Assembly (NCBI GenBank): GCA_009823505.1
Contig: VZQC01000392.1
Coordinates: 4,900,106 to 4,964,105, forward strand
Direction: 5' to 3'
Source of the DNA: Rhizomys pruinosus
Taxonomy: Eukaryota; Chordata; Mammalia; Rodentia; Spalacidae
DNA: 64,000 nt
The translations under genes and the position numbers were made by a program. Shown here piece by piece: positions 55,080 through 64,000 of this stretch (positions within the stretch are counted from its first letter, which is position 1; each line of letters begins with the position of its first letter). Under the pieces are notes generated by a model. It saw only the letters and a program-made list of their open reading frames with translations. It was not told the origin of the DNA and ran no database searches.

Positions 55080-55255
55080 TTTTTTTATATAAAATTTTAT
55101 TGTTATTAAACTTTTTCCATAGGTCATATATCATTTCTCAGTCAAATCTAGAGTCACTTCCCTTTCCATACCCCCCACCCTACCCGAGTCCCTGCATTCT
55201 GCCATACGTGTCCTGTATCTTTTTCTGAGTCTTTCCAGAGTTTTTTTTTTTTTTT
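55080..55255 (-). mobile_element. L1 3' UTR fragment
   Basis: ATAAAATTTTATTGTTATTA, CAGTCAAATCTAGAGTCACT and TGCATTCTGCCATACGTGTC. Confidence 0.8.
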
Positions 55256-55297
55256 CAGTTCTTTGTTGTTGTTCTCTCCAACTTGTATGCTGCAGTA

Positions 55298-55386
55298 TAT
55301 ATACATATATACATAGTTTATAATATATATATATATATATATATAATATATATATACACACACACATACACACACATACACATATC
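55298..55386 (+). repeat. (TA)n-(CA)n microsatellite
   Basis: A TA run at about 55322-55356 passes into CACACACATA repeats. It can form a hairpin. Confidence 0.95.
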
Positions 55387-55489
55387 ACTTGAATTGGAGG
55401 ATTTTTTTTTTTCCTAAAAGATGTCATGTTTTCCGTAAGGAAGTACTCAAAGGTTCCTCCTTTGCAATCCCAAACTACCATCAATCCTG

Positions 55490-56700
55490 CACTTTCAAAC
55501 ATGTTTTTCATCTTTTTCTCAGTCTCTCTTAAAATTTTCGATGCAGAAGTTTACTGATTCAAGCAGAAGTTCACCGTTTCAATCAGTTCTTTGACTCTTT
55601 TTGACTCTTTTTGTTGTTGTTGTTGTTATTGTTATTCCTTCCAATTTGCATCACTCCAGAATATGCATATATGCATGCCACATATATCATAGGTTTTAGC
55701 ATCTTCAGCTTATGATTTTTTTTTAATTTTATTTATTTTTGTATATGTATGAATTACTGTCTGCATGTAGGTTTGTGCACCCGTGTTATGCAATGCCGTG
55801 GAGGTCAGAAGAGGGCGTCAGATTCCCCTGGAACTGGAGTTAAAGTGTCACCATGTGGGTGCTGGGGATCGAACCTGGGTCCTCTGTAAGAGCAGTCGGC
55901 TCTCTTAAGCGCTAGGCCATCTCTCCAGTCCGGATTTTTTTTCTTTATTAGGCTGAAAGATGTCATGATTGAAGGCTCCTCCTTGGCAAGCCCAAACCAC
56001 CATCAGTTCTGCCCTTGTGCTCCACACTGGGGTTTTCCCTTCCCATGGTCACCAAATGAGGTCCAGCCAGCACCACGTCCTTTCTTGATCTTCCTGTACT
56101 GGTCTCCATGATACAGTCTGGGTAGTCCAACAATGGCAGTCTATACTCTGAAGAGGCTGAAACCCTAGTAGTAGCTCAGTCCACAAGCTGGATGTCTCCG
56201 CCGTCCCCATCTGGCACTGAAGGAGGATTCTTGGAGAGACATGAGTCTTGGGTCCATACTGGAAGGTTGAAAAGCTGTGTCTCATGTCTTTGAAGGATGG
56301 CAAAAGCAGTGGCAGCCACAGGGTAGCTGCACTTGCCAGTAAGACAGGCAAAACAACTGTGCTCTGGTCTTTTGTTTTGTTTTGTTTTTTTTACTTTTTG
56401 TCTTTTTACTAAGATCTCAAGTTTTATACCTAAAGTACAATTTCTCAGGCCTTAGTAATTATTTCTGGTTATGCTTTACTTTTGGATGTTTAAGGCCATA
56501 CAGTTAGCCCAGATTAACCAAGTTTTTTTGTTTTCTCAAGGTCAGTTGAAGATCTTGTCCTCAGGGGTCACTCAGGTTTTGTTTTTTTTAGGACGGGGGG
56601 GGGGCTGGGGAGGGACCCTCTAGCTCCTTTTGGCTTTTCAGTCACCACTTCCATCAACTCAAGGACAAAGTCAGGTTTGCTAGACCAGGCTTTCCTTTTT
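55490..56700 (-). mobile_element. L1 3' UTR, interrupted by a B2
   Basis: Reversed L1 tail parallel to 33780-34720 (TTTTCATCTTTTTCTCAGTC, CAGAAGTTCACCGTTTCAAT, CCCATGGTCACCAAATGAGG) with a B2 at 55725-55932. Confidence 0.88.
55725..55932 (-). mobile_element. B2 SINE in reverse
   Basis: TTTGTATATGTATGAATTAC, GGGGATCGAACCTGGGTCCT and AGGCCATCTCTCCAGTCC. Confidence 0.94.
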
Positions 56701-56707
56701 GAAGCAT

Positions 56708-56900
56708 GAGCAGTGTGATGGTTAATCCTGGGTGTCAACTTGACTGGACTAAGGATGAACACATAAGAGAAAAAGGATCTTTGGATTGGACCACCTCAAC
56801 CTGAATGGCCCACCCCAAATGTGGGCGTTACCTTCTGTTGGCAGGCAGTATTAAAGGCCATGCAGAGGGAGCTGGTCCCTTTTTCCCTGCTTTGTGATAT
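56708..56900 (+). repeat. Interspersed repeat, family not assigned
   Basis: GTGTGATGGTTAATCCTGGG, GTCAACTTGACTGGACTAAG and GAATGGCCCACCCCAAATGT are typical of a dispersed rodent element. Confidence 0.55.
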
Positions 56901-57464
56901 CATAGCAATAACAGTACGTACACTGTTACTACTATGATTGAGGAACTAACAATGTTTCAGTGGAGGTTAACAACTCAAACAGTTTAAAAACAATAGAGTA
57001 AGAGGTACAATCAAAGTCTGTATGTTCTTTGAAAGCCTAAATGAAGCTATGAGTGTTGCAAAAGAAAACATTGAAAAGAGAAATACCAGCTCGCAGGAAG
57101 TATTCATTTCTGAACTCTGTGCCCAGTGAGGCAGATGTCAAGACATACTTTTAGAGCTTTCTTTTCCATGACTACAGGTTAGACATAACCTTTGCTGACC
57201 TCACATAGTTTCTATGAGTATCAAATGAGATGATCAGTGTATATACAATTCAAACATATTAAGTGGCTTTGTGTCTGATTAGTATGTTTCTTTGAGTTTG
57301 TTTACCCGTCTATAACACTTATGCTACTTATTTTATAGAGTAGATACCATGTCTAAATGCAAATGCAGGAATATAAGTAAGTGTTCTTTGGAGATTATAA
57401 ATTCCTAATACAGGATATTCTTTTAGTGGGCTTTGGGGTTTTTGTGCAGTTTTTGTTTGTTGTT
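56901..57464. other. No gene seen; Fktn intron
   Basis: Unique AT-rich sequence. Confidence 0.6.
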
Positions 57465-57575
57465 ATTATTTTGAGACAGGACTTCACTGTGGTTAAGATT
57501 GGCCTCAGACTTACAGTCTTCCTGCTTCTATCTCCTGAGTGCAGGTGTATGCAGCCATCATTCTCTAATGGATCC
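57465..57575 (-). mobile_element. Old B1 fragment in reverse
   Basis: TTTTGAGACAGGACTTCACT, GATTGGCCTCAGACTTACAG and CTATCTCCTGAGTGC. Confidence 0.75.
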
Positions 57576-57589
57576 TTTTTTTTTTAACT

Positions 57590-58370
57590 TAAATTTTTAA
57601 TGGAATTTTTATTTCTTTCATATAAAACATCTCAGTCAGTCTTAATCCCGTTTATACTCCCTTCCCCATTAAAATCCTTCCACAGCTTCCCCACTGGAAT
57701 TCATATATTCTGTCAGTTGTGCCAAGGCCTATGGTATCACATTAGCATGCCCAGATGTTCCTCAGTGTAAGTTCATCTACAGAGGTCTAGTCATTCCATC
57801 CAGAGTCCCTTGCTTTGAGAAGATCAGCTCTTCCTCACTCAGCAGTAATTAGGTGCCAGTAGTTCTGCTAAGATTGGGTCTGCTGCCCATTTCCACAGTT
57901 CTGTGCTGGAATTTTGTCTGCTTGAGTTTGCATGGGTCTTGTGCATGCCGACACCACCACTGAAGATTCAAATGAACAGGGTCCTTGGAGCTTGTATGAT
58001 TCTGTTTCCGTATGGTCATGTATTTCCTCCCTGGCTCTTAAAATTTATCCTCCCCTCTTCCACAATAGTCCCTGAGCCCTGGGTGCGTGAAACTTAAGAG
58101 TCCTGTCCAAGGACCCACACTCTGCAGACTCCTGATGTCCATGCTTTGGCCATTTGTGACCTTTTGTGTTCCTGTCTCTGTTGCATGAGGGAGCTTCATT
58201 AACAACTGTTGAGAGATTCATTAATGAGTGTCCTCTGTTGTTCTGTGTTGACTGAGCCTTAGGTGTACAGATTGCATTGTAGATGTGACACTTGGGCTTT
58301 GGCAATTCACAGTCAATGTCTGTGTATGACCAGTTGTGATATTCTGTAATAGTCTCCGTCTGATACAAAA
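57590..58370 (-). mobile_element. Old L1 3' UTR
   Basis: CAGTGTAAGTTCATCTACAG, GCCCATTTCCACAGTTCTGT and GGCCATTTGTGACCTTTTGT. It contains the sequence from which the 61-bp minisatellite at 38611 seems to have grown, here in one copy (58070-58130). Confidence 0.75.
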
Positions 58371-58779
58371 AAAGCTTCTTTGGTGAGTGGTGACTGGGAT
58401 ACTTGACTGTAAATATCAGTCATACTCTTAATAATATTTAAATGCTAAAGTTTACAAATAGGATAATCTTGATACATATTGATACATTTTAATGGTGTTA
58501 TGAATATGCTTTGTCTTATAGGATGTTGCTATCTGTGTTCTAATGTTTGCATTATGATGGGACTTTATTATCACATTTTTAAAGTGCTGAGATAAAAAAT
58601 TACTCATTTACTTTTGTGTTCTCACTATTAACATCTACTTTATAGAAGCTAATATCAGAGAACATTAAAATGAGCATCCTTATGCTGTGGAAGAAATTGT
58701 ACTAATTTTTGAGGGCAGCTTTAAGCTATACTTTCCATACTACACAATTTTATTTTGCTACTTTATTCTCTCAGGTCTA
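58371..58779. other. No gene seen; Fktn intron
   Basis: AT-rich, without recognised features. Confidence 0.6.
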
Positions 58780-59055
58780 CCTTCATTTTTTATTATAAAT
58801 TTTTATTGTATTTCTTATGTGTTTGATACATAATTTTTCAATCAGTCTTAATTGCCTTATTCCCGATTCTCACCCTCCCACAGCTCTCCCACCTCCCCCA
58901 GTGGAGTTCACAGCTTCTGTCTTTTGTGCTAGGATCCATTGCACCGAACTACTCTCTCACTCACTGCTCAGTGCCAGCTCATCCCCTGAGCTCTACTCAC
59001 CCTATCTGGAGTCTGTTTGCTAAAAGAAGTCCAGTTCTTCCTCACCCAAATGTTC
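58780..59055 (-). mobile_element. Old L1 3' UTR fragment
   Basis: TTTTTATTGTATTTCTTATG, CAGTCTTAATTGCC and CCTATCTGGAGTCTGTTTGC. It ends about 115 bases before Fktn coding exon 4. Confidence 0.7.
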
Positions 59056-59171
59056 TGGGAAAAAAATGTAGATTAGCACAAAAATATGGCTTAATCCAGT
59101 ATAAGAATTGTTTTGCTTTTCCTACTGGTATTTGATTTTAGGTATTCAAGTTTGATCTTTGTGTTTTCTAG

Positions 59172-59917
<746 letters not shown>

Positions 59918-60137
59918 TTTAATGTGTACGAATGTAGTGTCTGCATGTAGGTTTATGCACCCGTGTCGTGCAATGCCGCAGAGATCAGAAGAGGGCATCG
60001 GATTCCCCTGGAACTGGAGTTCTCCTGGAATTGGAGTTACAGACGGTTCTCAGCCGCCATGTGGGTGCTGGGGATCGATCCCGGGTCCTCTGCAAGAGCA
60101 GTCGGTGCTCTTAACCGCTAGGCCATCTCTCCATCCC
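59918..60137 (-). mobile_element. B2 SINE in reverse
   Basis: ATGTGTACGAATGTAGTGTC, GGGGATCGATCCCGGGTCCT and AGGCCATCTCTCCATCCCC. Confidence 0.95.
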
Positions 60138-60159
60138 CAGTCTTATGGGCTTTCTTATG

Positions 60160-60310
60160 TATATTTAAGCTGTGGCCTGCGATGGTGGCTCACATCTGTC
60201 ATCCTAATATTCAGGAAGCTAAAGCAAGAGGCAACCCTCTTGTAAGTTGGGGGTGAGACTGGGTTGTGTAACAAGTCTCAGGCCAGCATGGGCTATAATA
60301 AATCAAAATA
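60160..60310 (+). mobile_element. Old B1-type SINE
   Basis: GCCTGCGATGGTGGCTCACA and CAGGCCAGCATGGGCTATAA with an A-rich tail. Confidence 0.75.
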
Positions 60311-60328
60311 ATAAAGATTAAACAATGT

Positions 60329-60515
60329 GGGCTGGAGAGATGGCTCAGTGGTTAGGAGCATGCACTGCTCTTCCCAGGGAGCTGAATTCAGTTCCCAACA
60401 ACCACATCAGGCAGCACACAGTGTAACTCAGCTCCTGGGGGATCCGAGGCTTCTGGCTTCCACTGGCACCTGTGCTCATGTGCACACACCCACACACATA
60501 CAGACACGATGAAAA
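60329..60515 (+). mobile_element. B2 SINE
   Basis: GGGCTGGAGAGATGGCTCAG, AGTTCCCAACAACCACATCA and CACACCCACACACATACAG. Confidence 0.93.
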
Positions 60516-60837
60516 GAAAAGTAACTCAAAATTTTTAAAGAAAAAATTTGTACAAAAGTATATACTTAACAATCATAATAAAAATATTTCTTGCTGCTGG
60601 CTGCCATTCTCCTTCAGCAAGCCCGGCCCTGGCTATTCCTGCAGTTAACTTTCCCAGAGTGCCGAAGCCTGATGTTTTCCTTATATTTGGGGGTCCCACC
60701 AACATAAACCTGACATCATGGTACCATGTACCCAGGTGCCAGTTTGCGACCCTGACTCGGAGTAGCCAATAATGCCTCCAGTGGACCCGCTGCCAGCTGC
60801 AGGCTACAAACACCCACCACCAATCTGGCCTGAGGGT

Positions 60838-60970
60838 CCCCCTGCATCCCCCAGCCATCCTGGAACTTGCCGTGTAAACCAGGCTGGCCTTGAACTCACA
60901 GAGATCCGCCTGCCTCTGCCTCTGCCTCTCGCATGCTGGGATTACAGGCATTTACCACCACAACCAGCCT
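60838..60970 (-). mobile_element. B1 SINE in reverse, truncated
   Basis: CAGCCATCCTGGAACTTGCC, AACCAGGCTGGCCTTGAACT and GCATTTACCACCACAACCAG. Confidence 0.9.
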
Positions 60971-61307
60971 CTTTTAGTTCTTTAAAGTCTTATAAGTTTG
61001 GCTTATAACTCAGTTAAGTTCAAAATTGTCAACCAACAAATAATTGTAAGTATAATATGTGCTAACAGATAAAAGCCTTCTCCACGTTTTACAGAGAATT
61101 CTCAAATATTTTTAGAAAGTAGTTTTCAGGTATCTTTCCAGTCAGTAAGGCCATCAAGCTATTTCAATTTATTCACTGCATTTAAGTGTTTGAAGCATTT
61201 ACTTCTCCAAAAGTAAATTGGTAATTGAAAATTTTGTCATACAACTTTCATTTATGCTTAAAATACCAAAGTATATATGAACAAAAGTAAAAATATCATA
61301 GATTAAT

Positions 61308-61418
61308 TAATCCAGATTTAGTGGCACAGGCTTGTAATCCCAGCTACATGGGACCCTGAGGCAGGAGGATCTCAAGTTCAAGGCCAGCTTGGACAGCGTA
61401 GGGAGACCCTGTCTCAAG
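61308..61418 (+). mobile_element. Old B1 SINE
   Basis: AGTGGCACAGGCTTGTAATC, CAAGGCCAGCTTGGACAGCG and GAGACCCTGTCTCAAGA. The composite SINE inserted in its tail. Confidence 0.88.
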
Positions 61419-61430
61419 AAAAGTTAAAAG

Positions 61431-61689
61431 CCAGGGCTGGAATTGTCTCAGCAGTTAAGAGCGCCAACTGCTCTTGCAGAGGGTTCAATTCCCAGCACCC
61501 ACATGGTGGCTAAGAACAGTCTTTAAGCCTGGCGTGGTGGCGCATGCCTTTAATCCCAGCATTTGGGAGGCAGAGGCAAGTGGATCTCTGTGAGTTCAAG
61601 GCCATCCTGGTCTACAGTACAGAGTGAGTTCTAGGCCAACTGGGGCTATAGGGAGACCCTGTCTCAAAAAAAAAGAAAGAAAAAAAGAA
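61431..61689 (+). mobile_element. Composite SINE: B2 head joined to B1
   Basis: The B2 head (GGGCTGGAATTGTCTCAGCA, CCAGCACCCACATGGTGGCT) ends AAGAACAGTCTTTAA and a B1 begins at 61527 (GCCTGGCGTGGTGGCGCATG) and ends in an A-rich tail. The 12-base direct repeat AAAAGTTAAAAG flanks the unit at 61419-61430 and 61690-61701. The joint is the same as in 32039-32298. Confidence 0.88.
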
Positions 61690-61701
61690 AAAAGTTAAAA
61701 G

Positions 61702-61969
61702 AGGCCAAGGTGTGTAGCTCAATAGTGACAGAAGTCTCCCGGTTCAATCCTTGGTGCATCCCACACACAATTTTTAGATGCATTGGTCAAAATGCTTAAA
61801 ACTAAAATTCACTGTTGCTGTTTAACTTCACATTTTCAAGGTCATAATAAAGTTTCTGATTGATATTTGAAGAAAGTATTATACTTTTAATTTAAAGGTA
61901 TTGCTATTTTAAAAGGCTGCTGGGTTTCTGCTTTAAATCTTTGTAGTAAATCTTAACTTTTGTTTTCAG
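61702..61969. other. ID-like relic, then intron end
   Basis: GGCCAAGGTGTGTAGCTCAA and CCCGGTTCAATCCTTGGTGC suggest a tRNA-like SINE head. Nothing else before the exon 5 acceptor. Confidence 0.5.
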
Positions 61970-62102
61970 GCCAGAGTTACAGCAAGTTACTATTGATGGA
62001 CTAGATGTTCTTATTCCAAAAGATCCAGGGCACTTTCTAGAAGAAATACCACACTCTAGATTTATTGAGTGTAGGTATAAAGAAGCTCGAGCATTTCTTC
62101 AG
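61970..62102 (+). CDS. Fktn: Fktn coding exon 5 (residues 216-260)
   Basis: The 133-base exon completes the split Arg codon and encodes [20 protein letters not shown] through the segment ending [11 protein letters not shown]. The acceptor is TTGTTTTCAG and the donor is CAG|GTCAGA, phase 0. It is the last Fktn exon in the window. The nucleotidyltransferase-fold catalytic domain with its DxD-type metal site would be encoded further right. About 60 bases after the exon the intron runs into an antisense L1 fragment. Identity is secure by continuous similarity to fukutin. Confidence 0.97.
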
Positions 62103-62164
62103 GTCAGACAACCAAATAATATACTTTTGAAATGGAAGAGAATATTGTATTTATTTTTAGGGGT

Positions 62165-62870
62165 TTTTTTTTGGGGGGGAGGATAAAGAAACTTAGGCAA
62201 AATAGATAAAACATCTTGTTCAGTTAATCGATTTTCATCCCACTTATTTTCTTTTTTTATTTTTTTAATATATATTTTGTACAAGATTATCAAATCTAGA
62301 CCCGTGTCCTCCCCCATCCCCCCACCCCACCAGAGCTCATGTATTCTGCCAAACATGCTTTTCATCTCTTTCTCAGTCTTTCACAATATTCTCCATGTGG
62401 AAGTTGACTGTTTTGAGTAGAAGTTCACTTTTTCAGTCAGTTCTTTGATGCAGTCCTTTCTGTTGTTGTTTTTGTTGTTGCTGTTTCCAATATGCATCAC
62501 TCCCAACTGCTTGGACAAAAGCTCAAGGGGCCGTGCACAAGAAATACTTACAATTAGGTAATTGGCACTAGCATCCACAGATGAGGGATACCATTCGTCG
62601 TTTGTTTTTTGGGGACTGTGTTACTTCACTCAGCATGATGTCTTCTAGCTCCAGTCATTTTCCTGCAAAGCTCATGATGTCATCTTTACTGCTGCATAGA
62701 ACTCCATTGTGTAGATGTACCACATTTTCTCTATCTACTCATCAGTTGAGGGGCATTTGGGTTGGTTCCACCTCCTTGCTATTGTGAAGAGAGCTGAAAT
62801 AAACATGGCTGAGCATGTATCTCTGCGGTGGGGTGAGTCTTGGGAGTACATGCCTAGGAGTGGTATGGAT
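62165..62870 (-). mobile_element. 5'-truncated L1 fragment
   Basis: Reversed 3' UTR (CAAATCTAGACCCGTGTCCT, CTCATGTATTCTGCCAAACA) and ORF2 end (CATCCACAGATGAGGGATAC, TAGAACTCCATTGTGTAGAT, AATAAACATGGCTGAGCATG). Confidence 0.9.
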
Positions 62871-62871
62871 G

Positions 62872-63226
62872 TGTGGTGGTTTGAATGAGTGTCCCCCATA
62901 GGCTGTAAGTGTTCAGACATTTGTCTCCAGTTGGTGGCACTGTTTTTGGAGGTCTTAGAAGGTGTGGCCATGCTGGGGGAGGTATACTGGGGGTAGGCTT
63001 GGTGAGTTTAACAAGCCTCGTGGTTTCCAGCCGCTCTCTCTTGGCTTCCTGTGCTCATTGCGAGATGTGACCCTCGGCATGCTGCTCCAGCTCCAGCCGC
63101 CATGCCTCTCGCCACAATGGACTCTAATTCCCTGGAACCGTCAATCGTAAGCTCAGATAAACTCTTCCTTTTATAAGTTCCTTGGTCATGGTGTTTTATC
63201 ACAGCAACAGAAAAGTGACTAATACA
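62872..63226 (+). mobile_element. ERVL-MaLR LTR (ORR1-like)
   Basis: A 355-base TG...CA unit with TGTGGTGGTTTGAATGAGTG, CACTGTTTTTGGAGGTCTTA and a GGTCATGGTGTTTTATCACA end, typical of rodent MaLR LTRs. Internal MaLR sequence follows directly. Confidence 0.8.
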
Positions 63227-63690
63227 GTTATTTGGTACCAGAGAGTGGGCTGTTGGCTATGAAGAACCTGACCATGTGGATATTTGGAGAAATGTGGAAG
63301 ACTTTGGAACTTTGGGCTAGAAAGGCTGTTGACTACTGTAAGCAGAGCTTAAAGGGCCATTCTAGTGGAGGGCTGGAAGAAAGCATTGCTGCAAAAGTTG
63401 TGGTTCCAGAGGAAAATAAAGACTTAGGCAGCAACTGGGATATTTTGATAGAGTCTGGCAGCAGTTTGCCCGCAGCCCAAATGCTTGCCTGATGCTAAGT
63501 TGAAAAGCAATGGACTGATGTCTTTGGCGGAGGATATTTCAAGACAGCCTAACGTAGAAATGGTGGCGTGGCTTTTAATGGTGAATATTATACAGATCTA
63601 CAGTGAAAAACAGCAAATGGGGCAGAAGGAAATGCAGAATTTACAGTTTGGATCTGAAAAGTACACTAGGAAGATTAAAGGTGTGGCCAA
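63227..63690 (+). mobile_element. MaLR internal region, partial
   Basis: TTTGGTACCAGAGAGTGGGC, GAAATGTGGAAGACTTTGGA and GAGTCTGGCAGCAGTTTGCC resemble the noncoding internal part of MaLR elements. It is broken by B1s and no second LTR is seen before the window ends. Confidence 0.75.
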
Positions 63691-63967
63691 GAGACAGAGG
63701 CCGGTGGATCTCTTGTGAGTTCACGGCCCGCTGGGCTCAGTACATAGTGCTGTTCCAGGCCAAATGGTGGGGCTACAGGTAGAGACCCTGTCTTCTAGTA
63801 AAAAAAAAAAAAAAAAATTGGGTGGGTTGGCACACGCCTTTAATCCTTAGCACTGGGAGGCGCAGTGCAGGGCAGATATCTGTGTGAGTTCAGGCCAGGC
63901 CTGGTCCTACAAGGTGGAGTGGTTCCAGGACAGCTGGCTACAGAACAAGAACCTGTCTCGAAAAGAC

Positions 63968-64000
<33 letters not shown>
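63690..64000 (+). mobile_element. Two B1 SINEs, error-rich, with poly-A at the window edge
   Basis: Two B1s follow each other (63690-63812 and 63815-64000), each with extra bases inside otherwise conserved motifs. The last 32 bases are A, so the tail may continue. Confidence 0.8.

Noticed and set aside
63969..64000. Poly-A at the window end as a transcript end
   Set aside because: It follows a B1 body and is the SINE tail.

Overview
The window is nuclear DNA from a muroid rodent, species not determined. It is packed with B1, B2, B4 and ID SINEs and L1 fragments, and it carries the 5' half of the fukutin gene (Fktn) on the + strand. Fukutin is a Golgi type II membrane enzyme that adds ribitol-5-phosphate to alpha-dystroglycan. 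Five coding exons are present (27423-27527, 33117-33176, 41695-41898, 59172-59449, 61970-62102). Their phases agree and they encode about residues 1-260 of a roughly 461-residue protein: the membrane anchor and stem region. The catalytic exons lie beyond base 64000. No other intact protein-coding gene was recognised.

Layout. 1-4720 is poor-quality or highly decayed sequence. 5181-9004 holds a CpG island that is the likely Fktn promoter and first exon. The same block recurs at 10483-14278, directly after a single ambiguous base at 10482. 14.3-27.3 kb is intron 1, filled mostly by a near full-length antisense L1 (16905-24240) with SINEs nested in it. 27.3-62.1 kb holds the coding exons and their introns. 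Fktn exon 3 lies in a 6.4-kb block (41149-47544) that recurs at 48296-54430, again directly after a single N (48295). The second exon copy has lost one base and is out of frame. Both duplications look like unresolved assembly joins rather than biology, although true tandem duplication is not excluded. 62.1-64.0 kb is L1, an ERVL-MaLR LTR with internal sequence, and two error-rich B1s.

Retrotransposed material includes an Rpl15 processed pseudogene (30401-31125), a Zbtb8os/archease retrocopy with perfect 13-bp target-site duplications and a clean 83-nt internal loss that suggests a skipped exon (36181-36776), and a solo LTR with 4-bp target-site duplications and a nested B2 (29010-29718). Every L1 fragment I could orient is antisense to Fktn.

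The most novel-looking signal is a composite SINE. A B2 tRNA-like head is joined to a B1 body at the same position in three unrelated loci (6876-7317, 32039-32298, 61431-61689). Each is flanked by its own target-site duplication, so head and body moved as one unit. Several expanded tandem repeats are also notable: an 11-unit, 61-bp minisatellite with a 122-bp higher-order period inside an L1 3' UTR, and two minisatellites grown from B1-type SINEs.
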